A stretch of 64,000 nucleotides of DNA from Ruminiclostridium sp. (GTDB lineage Bacteria; Bacillota; Clostridia; Oscillospirales; Ruminococcaceae). The position numbers were made by a program, and so were the translations under genes. Below the pieces are notes generated by a model that was not told the DNA's origin, made no database searches, and saw only the letters and a program-made list of their open reading frames with translations. The stretch's first letter is position 1, and each line of letters opens with the position of its first letter. The stretch covers positions 1 to 64,000 of the forward strand of contig JAGBLA010000117.1 in assembly GCA_017635675.1 (NCBI GenBank), given 5' to 3'. Of this stretch, positions 1 to 8,660 are shown one piece after another.

Positions 1-136
1 GAAAAGAGAAAATGAGATAGCTGCGTCGGATACAAGGAAAGCCGACGAAGCCGGGCTGGCGCCCGGTTAGGAGGTTTGACGCAGTAGACGGCGTGGATAG
101 CTCTTTTTCTCTCAAATTGGGTTTTTAGAGGTTCCC
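1..136. mobile_element. MITE-like element, copy 1 (left end outside window)
   Basis: A short non-coding element that shares both ends with a second copy at 37411-37543, in the opposite orientation. The right end here (120-136) reads GGTTTTTAGAGGTTCCC, the exact reverse complement of the left end of the other copy, and the subterminal CTCTCAAAT stretch is also shared. The first 14 bases of the window match the reverse complement of 37508-37521, so about 22 bp of this copy lie before the window. The core differs between copies but is GC-rich and foldable here (CTGCGTC at about 20-28 can pair with GACGCAG at about 79-85, and CCGGGC with GCCCGG). There is no transposase, so it would be a non-autonomous repeat. 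It lies just upstream of the kinase gene and may carry part of its promoter region. Confidence 0.7.
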
Positions 137-170
137 TATAGATCATGTCCTATGAAAGGAATTGAGCTTA

Positions 171-2405
171 ATGGACAAAAACATAGGAAAGAAGCTTGAT
201 AACCGTTACGAGCTCACGGAGCTCATCGGTGTCGGCGGAATGGCGGATATCTATAAGGCAACTGATATCACGGAAAATAAGACCGTTGCCGTAAAGATAC
301 TGAAAAACGAGTTTGCAAAGAGCGAGGATTTTCTGCGCCGTTTCCGCAATGAATCTAAAGCGATCGCACTTCTTTCTCACAAGAACATAGTAAAGATCTA
401 CGATGTAGGTTTCACAGAGAAGATACAATACATCGTAATGGAATATATCGACGGCATAACGCTGACAGAATATATCGAGCGTCAGGGAGTTCTTAAATGG
501 CAGGATGCCGTGCATTTCACCACACAGATACTCCGCGCTCTCCAGCACGCCCATGACAGGGGTATCGTTCACCGCGACATAAAATCCCAGAATGTAATGC
601 TGCTTGCGGACGGTACTATAAAGGTCATGGACTTTGGTATTGCGCATTTTAACCGTGAGACGGACAAGACTATCTCCGAAAAGGCGATAGGCTCGGTGCA
701 TTATATTAGCCCGGAGCAGGCACGAGGCGAAGTCACCGATGAAAAGAGTGATATCTATTCCGTCGGCGTAATGCTTTATGAGATGCTTACGGGAGTAAAG
801 CCTTTTGACGGCGATAACCCCGTATCGATAGCATTGAAACATATGCAGACAAAGCCCCGGAAGATGACCGAGATCAACAGCTCAATTCCCGAAGGTCTTG
901 AGGAAATAACCATGAAGGCGATGCAGAAGGTGCCTTCCGAGCGTTATCAGACCGCGGGCGAGATGATAAAGGACATCGAGGAGTTCAAGAAGAATCCGAG
1001 CATTGTATTTGAATATAAGTATTTCTCCACCGACGGGACGACCAAGTACTTTGACAAGATAACTCCCGAGACGGTGAAGGAGCATGAATCGGGCAGGCAG
1101 AAAAAACACTCGTATGACGGTGATAATGAGGGTGATGACAGCTTCGACGATGAGGAATACGACGACAATGAGGAGTACTTCGACGACGAATTCTATTATG
1201 AACGCCGCCGTCGTTCACCTGTTCTTCCGATACTGTTCGCGCTCGCGACGGCATTCGTTATCATGACCGCATGGCTGATTTATACGGTAGTGACATCGAG
1301 CGTAGGTTCCATAGAGCGTGCAGCAGGCGAGGAGGTCAAGATGCCGAGCCTGCAGAATATGACATGGGACGATGTCCTCACCCAGTACGGGGATTTCAAC
1401 CTTACTCCCACGCTCAAATATGACTCCAAATATCCTAAGAATGTGGTAATGAACCAGAGCGTAATGCCCGGCGAGACGATAAAGAAAAACCAGAACGTTG
1501 AGGTCACGGTAAGCAACGGTCCGAAACTCGTGGAGATAGAAGACCTTACCGAAAAGCCGATAAACGACGTTATAACCATTCTTACAAGGCAGGACCTGAA
1601 GTATGAGATAATCCGGCAGGACGATGATACCGTAGCGGCAAACTGCATTATCAGAACCAATCCTGCCGCGCACGAGTTCGTTGAAGTGGGAACGACCGTT
1701 ACCTGCTACGTAAGCCAGGGCGCAAGCGATGAGACAACCGCTGTCCCGCAGCTTATAAATCTTTCGCTTGCAAGCGCGGAGCTGAGAGCCAAGGAATATG
1801 ATATCCTGCTCACTGTAGTCCGCGAGCCGAGCAGCGAGGTCGAGGAGGGCAGAGTTATTCGTCAGAGCATCGATCCCACCACAGTCGTAATGAAGAATAC
1901 CATGGTGGAGATAGTGGTAAGCTCCGGCGGTCTCCAGGCGCGTGAGGCTACACTGAAAATAGACATCGCGGGAGTAGCGTCCGGAGAATTCGAGTTCAGA
2001 TATTATATCGACGGAACTCTCCAGCAGAATCTTACCGAGGTAAAAAATCTCAGCCTTATCGACAAATTCCAGTGGACGTTCACGAACAGCGGTGTGCATG
2101 AATACGCCGTAAGAGTGCGTTCACTCGATACGGGTGCTGAGGGAACATTCTTCAGCTGTATGGTGGATTTCACGAAGGATCCTCCGAATCGTGATTACGG
2201 TGACACATTTAACGGCAAGGTGTTCAAGCAGCTTCTGAGTGCTGTTCCGGTTGAAGAAAACAGCAATGTTATACAGGCTGAGTCAGATCAGCCGCCCGAG
2301 GAACTGAACTCCGAGCCGGAAGGACAGGGAAGAGACGAGCCTGTCGCTTCTGCACCTGCCGAGTCATTGCCCAATGACAGCGGTCAGATAGTTGCCGAGG
2401 GCTGA
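171..2405 (+). CDS. prkC: PASTA-domain serine/threonine protein kinase (PrkC/StkP type)
   Basis: Membrane Ser/Thr kinase that in Firmicutes senses muropeptides or lipid II and phosphorylates cell-wall, division and translation proteins. The kinase domain fills about residues 12-275: glycine loop GVGGMADIYK, catalytic lysine in VAVKILK, HRDIKSQN catalytic loop, DFG in DFGIAH, and SPEQARGE. A very acidic Asp/Glu/Tyr stretch precedes a single membrane helix at about 350-375. Three PASTA repeats follow to about residue 585, then an extracellular tail of about 155 residues rich in Pro, Glu and Ser. I chose ATG 171 because GAAAGGA at 154-160 is properly spaced from it; an in-frame TTG at 162 is too close. 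It overlaps rsgA by one base (TGATG), so the two are probably translationally coupled. No stp phosphatase gene lies before it in the visible sequence. Confidence 0.95.
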   Translation: MDKNIGKKLDNRYELTELIGVGGMADIYKATDITENKTVAVKILKNEFAKSEDFLRRFRNESKAIALLSHKNIVKIYDVGFTEKIQYIVMEYIDGITLTEYIERQGVLKWQDAVHFTTQILRALQHAHDRGIVHRDIKSQNVMLLADGTIKVMDFGIAHFNRETDKTISEKAIGSVHYISPEQARGEVTDEKSDIYSVGVMLYEMLTGVKPFDGDNPVSIALKHMQTKPRKMTEINSSIPEGLEEITMKAMQKVPSERYQTAGEMIKDIEEFKKNPSIVFEYKYFSTDGTTKYFDKITPETVKEHESGRQKKHSYDGDNEGDDSFDDEEYDDNEEYFDDEFYYERRRRSPVLPILFALATAFVIMTAWLIYTVVTSSVGSIERAAGEEVKMPSLQNMTWDDVLTQYGDFNLTPTLKYDSKYPKNVVMNQSVMPGETIKKNQNVEVTVSNGPKLVEIEDLTEKPINDVITILTRQDLKYEIIRQDDDTVAANCIIRTNPAAHEFVEVGTTVTCYVSQGASDETTAVPQLINLSLASAELRAKEYDILLTVVREPSSEVEEGRVIRQSIDPTTVVMKNTMVEIVVSSGGLQAREATLKIDIAGVASGEFEFRYYIDGTLQQNLTEVKNLSLIDKFQWTFTNSGVHEYAVRVRSLDTGAEGTFFSCMVDFTKDPPNRDYGDTFNGKVFKQLLSAVPVEENSNVIQAESDQPPEELNSEPEGQGRDEPVASAPAESLPNDSGQIVAEG

Positions 2406-3277
2406 TGATGAAGCTTGACGGCAGGATAGTGCGAGCCGTGGGCGGCATATACTACACGGAGACCTCAGAGGGTGTGCTTGCCTGCAAGGCAAGGGGAATA
2501 TTCCGAAGCAAGTCGGTCTCACCGGCGGCAGGCGATATCGTGACGGTTATAGCAGATGATAATGCCGAGCCTGTCATAGACAGCGTTGCGGAACGTAAGA
2601 ATTATCTTGTGCGTCCGCCGCTTGCGAACCTTGACCTGATAATGTTTGTGGTTTCTTCCTGTGAGCCGTTCCCGAACGCGTATATAATAGATAAGCTTAT
2701 AGCTATATTTGAAAGCAAAGGCATCGGGACTGCGCTCATATTCACAAAGACCGACAAACACGGCTGTGCGGAAATATCTGATATTTACACGAATGCCGGC
2801 TATAAGTGCTTTTTCTCGGATATCAATACCGATGCCGCCGATATAAGAGCTTATGCGGCAGGCAAGGTGACAGCACTTATCGGCAATTCCGGCGTCGGCA
2901 AGTCGAGCCTTATGAACCGCATTTTTCCGGAGCTCGATACCGAGACAGGGGAGATAAGCCGAAAGCTCGGACGCGGCAGACATACCACCCGCGAAGTGTG
3001 TATGCATCCGCTTGAAGGAGGTTATATCGCTGATACTCCGGGTTTTTCGACTGTGGATATCGAGCGCTACGGGCGCATACCTAAGGAGGAGCTTGCGGAC
3101 TGTTTCCGTGAGTTTGCGCCATATCTCGGAAAATGTAAGTTCAGCGATTGTGCGCATCTCAAAGAGATTGGCTGCGCTGTGACTGAAGCGGTAAGAAACG
3201 GCATGATCCCGAAACTGAGATATGAAAGCTATTCACGGTTATATATGGAAGCTGCTGAAAAGGAAAAGAAATATTGA
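2405..3277 (+). CDS. rsgA: Ribosome small-subunit-dependent GTPase RsgA
   Basis: Circularly permuted GTPase that checks late 30S assembly and, in Firmicutes, also responds to (p)ppGpp. It has an N-terminal OB fold (about residues 1-70), then the G motifs in permuted order: G4 TKTD near 116, P-loop GNSGVGKSS near 160 and G3 DTPGF near 210. A C-terminal zinc site follows, with Cys, Cys, His and Cys in CKFSDCAHLKEIGC near 245-258. Its 290-residue length is normal. ATG 2405 overlaps the kinase stop codon; ATG 2408 is an equally good in-frame alternative. The prkC-rsgA order is conserved in Firmicutes, and RsgA is a known PrkC substrate in Bacillus. A strong terminator begins at its stop codon. 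The rpe and thiN genes that often follow are absent. Confidence 0.95.
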   Translation: MMKLDGRIVRAVGGIYYTETSEGVLACKARGIFRSKSVSPAAGDIVTVIADDNAEPVIDSVAERKNYLVRPPLANLDLIMFVVSSCEPFPNAYIIDKLIAIFESKGIGTALIFTKTDKHGCAEISDIYTNAGYKCFFSDINTDAADIRAYAAGKVTALIGNSGVGKSSLMNRIFPELDTETGEISRKLGRGRHTTREVCMHPLEGGYIADTPGFSTVDIERYGRIPKEELADCFREFAPYLGKCKFSDCAHLKEIGCAVTEAVRNGMIPKLRYESYSRLYMEAAEKEKKY

Positions 3278-3310
3278 GGCATACTGTACAAAAACAGTAT
3301 GCCTGTTTTG
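3277..3310 (+). terminator. Intrinsic terminator after rsgA
   Basis: Perfect 11-bp stem AGGCATACTGT (3277-3287) / ACAGTATGCCT (3294-3304) with a 6-nt loop, followed by a T-rich run. It closes the prkC-rsgA unit. Confidence 0.85.
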
Positions 3311-3355
3311 TTATATCGTACAAAATCGAAAAAATGTGCAAAAACATGTCACATT

Positions 3356-3385
3356 TTGCTGTCAGGAAACGTTATATATTATAGA
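3356..3385 (+). promoter_or_regulatory. Possible promoter of the sigma-factor gene
   Basis: TTGCTG (3356-3361), 18-nt spacer and TATAGA (3380-3385) form a moderate sigma-A-like site. The same stretch contains GGAAAC at 3365-3370, which resembles the -35 core used by many ECF sigma factors, so autoregulation is possible. Which one is used cannot be told from sequence. Confidence 0.35.
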
Positions 3386-3438
3386 CAGGCTAGACTGTTG
3401 TTTGAGATGATATTTTTACTGAAAGGTGCGGCATAATT

Positions 3439-3990
3439 ATGTTATTTCTTTACATGGCAATGCTTGACGAGCCTGAGGATAAGGCTCTTTTTGAGCACGC
3501 CTACACAAAGTATAAGGGAAAGATGATAGCGCTCGCGTACAACATAACGGGCAATTATCATGATGCCGAGGAAGCTGTGAGCAATGCTTTTTTCAAGATA
3601 GCCGGAAATTTTGAAAAGCTCAAAAAGCGTACAGGGCAGGAGCGTGCGGCATATTACTGTGTTGTCACAAAGAACTGTGCGTATGATATTCTGCGGGAGA
3701 AAAGCCGCCGCGGCGAGATACCGATAGAAGATGAATATGATATCCCGGACGGTAGCTCAGACGTGTCCGACGAAGTGCTGTCGGAGTATAGTTACAGGCG
3801 CGTAGTTGAGGCGATACGTTCGCTGCCGGAGATATACGCACAGGCGTTGTATCTGCAGAATGTAACGGGACTGTCGGTAAGGGAGATAGCTTCCGACCTC
3901 GGAGTAACCGAGGCAGTGGTAAGAAAGCGTCTCGAACGTGCTCGCTGCAAGCTGCGTGAACTGCTTGAAGAACAGGGTATAGAAGTCTGA
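3439..3990 (+). CDS. RNA polymerase sigma factor, sigma-70/ECF family
   Basis: A 183-residue alternative sigma factor. Region 2 (about 22-90) has the typical LAYNITGNYHDAEEAVSNAF helix used for core binding and -10 recognition. Region 4 (about 120-178) has the helix-turn-helix SVREIASDLGVTEAVVRKRL for -35 contact. There is no region 3, which is the ECF layout. The start at 3439 has a ribosome site (GAAAGGTG) about 10 bases upstream; an internal ATG at 3454 is possible. The next gene begins 15 bases after the stop and encodes a membrane protein of anti-sigma layout, so the pair is probably a sigma/anti-sigma module. Its regulon and signal are unknown. Confidence 0.85.
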   Translation: MLFLYMAMLDEPEDKALFEHAYTKYKGKMIALAYNITGNYHDAEEAVSNAFFKIAGNFEKLKKRTGQERAAYYCVVTKNCAYDILREKSRRGEIPIEDEYDIPDGSSDVSDEVLSEYSYRRVVEAIRSLPEIYAQALYLQNVTGLSVREIASDLGVTEAVVRKRLERARCKLRELLEEQGIEV

Positions 3991-4005
3991 AAAAGAGGTC
4001 AAATC

Positions 4006-6162
4006 ATGGAAAACATACTAAAAAAAGCACTTGGCGAGGTGCTCACTCCGCTGTATTCTGAGGAGCTTCGGGATATATATGATACAGGATACAAACCGTC
4101 GGAGAACTTTGAGAGCAAGATGCGGCAGCTTGTTAAGAAGACCGATAAGCCGCCTGTATTCCGCTATACCCGCTATCTCGCGGCGGCAGCAGCTATCGTA
4201 ATCGCCGTAGGAGCTGCGCTGCTTGTTCCCACGCTTATGAACGGCAGGGTAGAGGTTGACCCGGGTGTGACGGAGAGTACAAGCGAGAGCATAACAACTT
4301 CTGATACGAAATACTCCGGAACTCTGACACTCACCGATGATACTGATAGTGTTCCGAGCGTTGAGACAGGTGTAAAAGAAAGTACCTCCGACGACGCAGA
4401 CGCTGTTATAGATATCGTTACCGATGATACAACTGCGGATAGTTCAGCGACATCAGTTTCCGAGGAAACCGAAACTTCTGCCGTAACTGTTGTATCGACT
4501 GTAAGCGAAGAGATCACAGATGTAAATCCCGGTGCGGGTGCAGATGTAAGTGCAGATGATACCGCAGGCAGTACGGCTATCGTTACACCGCCTGAAGACG
4601 TAAATAATGATACCACAGCTGAAATTATAAGTGATGACGTGGAAGACGATGCAGTTGATGACGATGTTTCTTTAGATGTTGAAGATGATGATGTGGATTA
4701 TGTTGACGGAGATGATGATGCGGCGATCATAGTCGATACCGATTCCGCGGTGAATATAAGTGCAGAGGAAGGCGAAACATTAGCAGAACTGTTCGGGAAG
4801 AACTCCATTGATGTGAGCTTTGACGACCTGTATGCTCTGACAGCGTTATTCTATCCCGACAATGCACACGGCGGGGTATCAATAAACATGAGTACCTCGG
4901 AGCACGCATTTATCCACGAATTTGTGCATAAGCTCGGCAGTGCGGTCGCCAAATACGAAGAGCCGTCAGTTGAGGGGGGACGTTATATTCAGCTTTCCAT
5001 TCATGACTTCAAACCCGGTCACTATGAGCTGAACGACGCTTATTACAACTGGTCTGCATGGGGACATTACAGTGATTTCTTCGGTATGAGCGATGACGAG
5101 GATACATTTGGTGATGAAGTAGATCCCGATGTTACCGATGACAGCAATGATACCATAGGTTTTGGTGTAAAGATATACGAGAATACGGGTGCGATAGAGT
5201 TTTACGGTTTGTTATGGTATAATGCCCAAAACGGAGAAGCTGACAGAAGCTATCGTATTAATTCAACATTCTATATGGACAAGGAAACTGTCGCGGCGCT
5301 TTTCGCGGATATTGACAAGATGTACATTCCCGAAAATGTGAATACGGTTGCTGATATCTCATCGGCGTTCGACCTTACCGACGCGAATATCCTGCAATCC
5401 TCCGCTAATGTACGCGGCATCTATGACACGAACCTTGAAAACGGGCGCAGCGGAAGCTATATTACAGACCTTCTTGCAAGATATGCGGGAAAGAAGCTGA
5501 GTAAGGTTGGGAACGGAGCAGGTACGTCTCCTGTATGGTTCAATGTGATAACAAAGAACGACCACGAATTGTTTATTTATATCAGTTATGACGGATATAT
5601 CTATCTTTTCGACCCTGTCAAGACCACATACCGTTTCAGATATGACGACGGTGAGATCGAGAAGGCTCTTAAAGCCATAGCCGAAGCCAACGGGTTTACG
5701 GTACCTCAGTATTCGACACTCGGTGAATACCTGTCCGATAAGCACTTTACAAGCATCTCGCAGATCCAATATTCAGACAGCAGCGGCACAACATATATCC
5801 TTGACGATGCGCAGGAGTTAAAAGCGTTCACAAAGCTGTTGAAATCGGAATTCAAAACGGCAAAGTACACCTATGACCCGTCTGAAACGGAAGGCTCTTT
5901 CGCTGTACAGATCTACATTCCCGGCTACATGAACTATATACGTCTCTTTACGCAGGACAGCGGGAATATAATGATACGCACGAACAGCAGCAACTGGTTC
6001 AAGCCTTCCGACGGTTTTGCTGAGAAGTTCCTGAAGCTTTTCATGGATAATGAAAAGACACGGAACAACAAGCGCAATGACGAGGACAATATGGTCGATG
6101 ACGATGAGAAAGATGATATCACACCTATAATCGAAGTTGATGATGTTAATCCTCTGACATAA
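4006..6162 (+). CDS. Membrane-anchored probable anti-sigma factor with acidic linker and unknown extracellular domain
   Basis: Not recognised as a named family. The 718 residues divide into a cytoplasmic N-terminus of about 55 residues, one membrane helix (about 57-78, Ala/Ile/Val-rich) and a long Thr/Ser/Asp/Glu-rich linker (about 85-250) that becomes almost purely acidic near its end. A C-terminal region of about 470 residues follows, apparently two related-looking halves rich in Tyr and Phe, which would sit outside the cell. Position directly behind an ECF sigma gene, a short cytoplasmic N-terminus and a single helix fit a transmembrane anti-sigma factor. I see no HxxxCxxC zinc anti-sigma motif, so the sigma-binding role is inferred from context only. 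A bidirectional terminator follows. Confidence 0.6.
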   Translation: MENILKKALGEVLTPLYSEELRDIYDTGYKPSENFESKMRQLVKKTDKPPVFRYTRYLAAAAAIVIAVGAALLVPTLMNGRVEVDPGVTESTSESITTSDTKYSGTLTLTDDTDSVPSVETGVKESTSDDADAVIDIVTDDTTADSSATSVSEETETSAVTVVSTVSEEITDVNPGAGADVSADDTAGSTAIVTPPEDVNNDTTAEIISDDVEDDAVDDDVSLDVEDDDVDYVDGDDDAAIIVDTDSAVNISAEEGETLAELFGKNSIDVSFDDLYALTALFYPDNAHGGVSINMSTSEHAFIHEFVHKLGSAVAKYEEPSVEGGRYIQLSIHDFKPGHYELNDAYYNWSAWGHYSDFFGMSDDEDTFGDEVDPDVTDDSNDTIGFGVKIYENTGAIEFYGLLWYNAQNGEADRSYRINSTFYMDKETVAALFADIDKMYIPENVNTVADISSAFDLTDANILQSSANVRGIYDTNLENGRSGSYITDLLARYAGKKLSKVGNGAGTSPVWFNVITKNDHELFIYISYDGYIYLFDPVKTTYRFRYDDGEIEKALKAIAEANGFTVPQYSTLGEYLSDKHFTSISQIQYSDSSGTTYILDDAQELKAFTKLLKSEFKTAKYTYDPSETEGSFAVQIYIPGYMNYIRLFTQDSGNIMIRTNSSNWFKPSDGFAEKFLKLFMDNEKTRNNKRNDEDNMVDDDEKDDITPIIEVDDVNPLT

Positions 6163-6165
6163 CAA

Positions 6166-6199
6166 AAACACCCGCTGTCACATTCGGCAGCGGGTGTTT
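6166..6199. terminator. Bidirectional terminator between convergent genes
   Basis: A 12-bp perfect stem AAACACCCGCTG (6166-6177) / CAGCGGGTGTTT (6188-6199) with A-rich sequence on the left and T-rich sequence on the right. It can stop transcription from both the anti-sigma gene (+) and serA (-). Confidence 0.85.
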
Positions 6200-6210
6200 G
6201 TATCTGTCGT

Positions 6211-7365
6211 TTACTTGATAACTCTTACTCTGATAACACCGTCAACGGCTTCGATCTTAGCCTTAGCCGCGTCAGCATCACCCTTGACATCGAGCACAGT
6301 ATAAGCCATGTCCTTCTTTGTGCCGCTTGCGCAGTTTGCAACGGACACGCCTGACGATGCGGTTATCTTGTTTACGATATCATCGGAAGCCTTGCTGATA
6401 ACGCAGATCTTAGCATCGCCTGTCTTTGCGACAGAAACGTTCGGAAGATTCACGCTGTTGAGTATATCGCCGTTCTCAAGATAGTTTCTGACTTCATTGC
6501 AAGCCATAACAGCGCAGTTGTCCTCGCTCTCGGGAGTGGAAGCGCCGAGGTGCGGGATAGCGATAACATTCTCAACGCACAGCAGATCATCGGTAGCGAA
6601 GTCGGTAGCGTATGCTGCCATTTTACCGCTTGCGAGTGCATCGATGATAGCTTTGCTGTCAACGAGGTCTGCACGTGCGAAGTTGAGGATACGAACGCCG
6701 TCCTTCATCTTTGCGATAGAATCCGCATTGATCATGCCCTTTGTTTCGGGAGTTGCGGGAGCATGAATGGAGATGTAGTCGCAAGTCTTGAATATCTCGT
6801 CGTTGTTTGCTGCGATCTTGACCTCGGGGGAGAGGCGGCTCTTAGCTGTGTCGGACAGGAACGGATCTGCACCGTAAACCTCCATGCCGAGAGCTGCTGC
6901 CGCATTCGCAACGAGAGCACCGATAGCGCCGAGACCGATAACGCCAAGCTTCTTGCCCATGATCTCGGGACCTACGAACTGGCTCTTGCCCTTTTCAACG
7001 AGCTTGCCGACTTCGTCGCCCTTGCCCTTGAGAGTCTTTATCCATTCGGTGGAGGGAACGATCTTTCTGCTGGAGAGAAGAAGACCTGCAATTACAAGCT
7101 CCTTTACCGCGTTGGCATTTGCGCCGGGAGTGTTGAACACAACGATGCCTTTTTCGGAGCACTTGTCGATCGGGATATTGTTTACACCCGCGCCGGCTCT
7201 CGCGATAGCGAGAAGGTTAGACCCGAACTCCATTTCATGCATTGAAGCAGAGCGGACAACGACTGCGTCGGGGTTAGCTTCATTGTCGCTGATAGCGTAG
7301 CTGTCCTTCGGGAGAAGATCGGTGCCGCAGGCAGCTATCTTGTTTAATGTAAGGATATTGTACAT
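6211..7365 (-). CDS. serA: D-3-phosphoglycerate dehydrogenase
   Basis: First step of serine synthesis: oxidation of 3-phosphoglycerate to 3-phosphohydroxypyruvate with NAD+. It has the D-2-hydroxyacid dehydrogenase fold, with a Rossmann motif GLGAIGALVANAAAALG near residue 145, catalytic Arg in NFARADLVD, and catalytic His in PHLGASTPESE. A C-terminal ACT domain of about 70 residues could bind an effector such as serine. At 384 residues it is the short SerA form. The start at 7365 is supported by AAAGAGGTAA placed 7 nt upstream; an earlier in-frame ATG at 7383 lies upstream of that ribosome site. It follows serC on the same strand, but a hairpin lies between them. Confidence 0.95.
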   Translation of the reverse strand: MYNILTLNKIAACGTDLLPKDSYAISDNEANPDAVVVRSASMHEMEFGSNLLAIARAGAGVNNIPIDKCSEKGIVVFNTPGANANAVKELVIAGLLLSSRKIVPSTEWIKTLKGKGDEVGKLVEKGKSQFVGPEIMGKKLGVIGLGAIGALVANAAAALGMEVYGADPFLSDTAKSRLSPEVKIAANNDEIFKTCDYISIHAPATPETKGMINADSIAKMKDGVRILNFARADLVDSKAIIDALASGKMAAYATDFATDDLLCVENVIAIPHLGASTPESEDNCAVMACNEVRNYLENGDILNSVNLPNVSVAKTGDAKICVISKASDDIVNKITASSGVSVANCASGTKKDMAYTVLDVKGDADAAKAKIEAVDGVIRVRVIK

Positions 7366-7392
7366 GGTTATTACCTCTTTCATTATTTATTA

Positions 7393-7425
7393 AAAGGGCA
7401 GCGAAGAAGCATCTTGCTGCCCTTT
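7393..7425 (-). terminator. Hairpin terminator between serC and serA
   Basis: Stem AAAGGGCAGC (7393-7402) / GCTGCCCTTT (7416-7425), 10 bp perfect. Read on the minus strand it is followed by TTTTAATAAAT, so it looks like an intrinsic terminator downstream of serC and upstream of serA. It would lower serA expression relative to serC unless serA has its own promoter or there is readthrough. Confidence 0.65.
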
Positions 7426-7437
7426 ATGTTGTTATGA

Positions 7438-8535
7438 TTATGAATTTTCAGCTTCAAACTCAGCTTCAAACTTCTTCATGAATTCAACGAGCTTTTCTAC
7501 GCCCTCGATAGGCATAGCATTGTAGATAGAAGCTCTCATACCGCCTACGGTTCTGTGACCCTTAAGGTTCTCAAAGCCTGCAGCCTTAGCCTCCTTGACG
7601 AATTTAGCGTCAAGCACCTCGTTACCTGTAACAAAAGGAACGTTCATGAGCGAACGGTCTTCCTTTCTTACCGTGCCCTTGAACAGCTTGCTCTCATCGA
7701 GGTAGTCATAAAGGATCTTTGCCTTCTTCTCGTTGTGAGCCTTCATAGCCTCAAGACCGCCCATTTTCTTTATCCACTTGAATACCTTGCCGCAGATATA
7801 GATCCCGTAGCAGGGAGGAGTGTTGTAGAGCGAATCGTTGTCAGCCTGGGTCTTCCACTTAAGAAGTGTAGGAGTTCCGGGAAGAACATCATCTGTGATG
7901 AGGTCTTCTCTGATGATTGCGATAACAACGCCTGCGGGGCCTACATTCTTCTGAACGCCGCCGTAGATCACGCCGTACTTTGTAACGTCAACGGGTTCTG
8001 AAAGGAAACAGGAGGATACATCGGACACGAGGATATGACCCTTTGTGTTCGGGAGAGTCTTGTACTTTGTGCCGTAAATAGTATTGTTCTCGCAGATATA
8101 AACGTAGTCAGCGTCCTCCGGGATAGGAAGGTCGGAGCAGTCGGGGATATAAGAGAATGTCTTGTCCGCGGAAGAAGCGACAGCAACCGCACCGTCACCT
8201 GCGTAGATCTGAGCTTCCTGCCAAGCCTTCTTTGCCCACTGACCTGTAATGATGTAAGCAGCCTTCTTGTTCTTCATAAGGTTCATAGGAACTTCTGCGA
8301 AGAACTGGGAAGCACCGCCCTGAAGGAACAGGACCTTGTAGTTGTCGGGAATGTTCATGAGCTCTCTGATGTCCTTCTCGGCTTCCTTGATGATGTCATC
8401 AAAAGCCTTGGAACGGTGGGACATCTCCATAACGGACATACCCGTTCCTCTGTAATCGAGCATTTCGTCTGCTGCTTCCTTGAGGACTTCCTCCGGCAGC
8501 ACTGCGGGACCTGCGCTGAAATTGTAAACTCTCAT
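7438..8535 (-). CDS. serC: Phosphoserine aminotransferase
   Basis: PLP enzyme converting 3-phosphohydroxypyruvate and glutamate to phosphoserine and 2-oxoglutarate, the second step of serine synthesis. The start NFSAGPAVLPEEVL, the GTGMSVMEMSHRS loop and the PLP lysine in YGGVQKNVGPAG are typical of class-V SerC, and its 365-residue length is normal. The ribosome site AGGAGG lies 7-8 nt before ATG 8535. A consensus promoter lies 40-65 bp upstream. It is paired with serA downstream; serB, the third-step phosphatase, is not in the window. Confidence 0.96.
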   Translation of the reverse strand: MRVYNFSAGPAVLPEEVLKEAADEMLDYRGTGMSVMEMSHRSKAFDDIIKEAEKDIRELMNIPDNYKVLFLQGGASQFFAEVPMNLMKNKKAAYIITGQWAKKAWQEAQIYAGDGAVAVASSADKTFSYIPDCSDLPIPEDADYVYICENNTIYGTKYKTLPNTKGHILVSDVSSCFLSEPVDVTKYGVIYGGVQKNVGPAGVVIAIIREDLITDDVLPGTPTLLKWKTQADNDSLYNTPPCYGIYICGKVFKWIKKMGGLEAMKAHNEKKAKILYDYLDESKLFKGTVRKEDRSLMNVPFVTGNEVLDAKFVKEAKAAGFENLKGHRTVGGMRASIYNAMPIEGVEKLVEFMKKFEAEFEAENS

Positions 8536-8572
8536 AGTTAGCCTCCTGGTGAGATATTAATAATACTCTAAT

Positions 8573-8601
8573 ATTATAGTAGAATTTAGCGTATATGTCA
8601 A
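8573..8601 (-). promoter_or_regulatory. serC promoter
   Basis: On the minus strand a perfect TTGACA (8596-8601), 17-nt spacer and perfect TATAAT (8573-8578), upstream of the serC ribosome site. Confidence 0.85.
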
Positions 8602-8660
8602 TAGATATTGCTAAATTTTGTGTACTTTTTTGCAAGAAATATGAAGCTAATCCTGCAAAA

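Noticed and set aside
1215..2099. Minus-strand frame of 294 codons opposite the PASTA region
   Set aside because: Shadow of prkC; no start signal and no recognisable motif.
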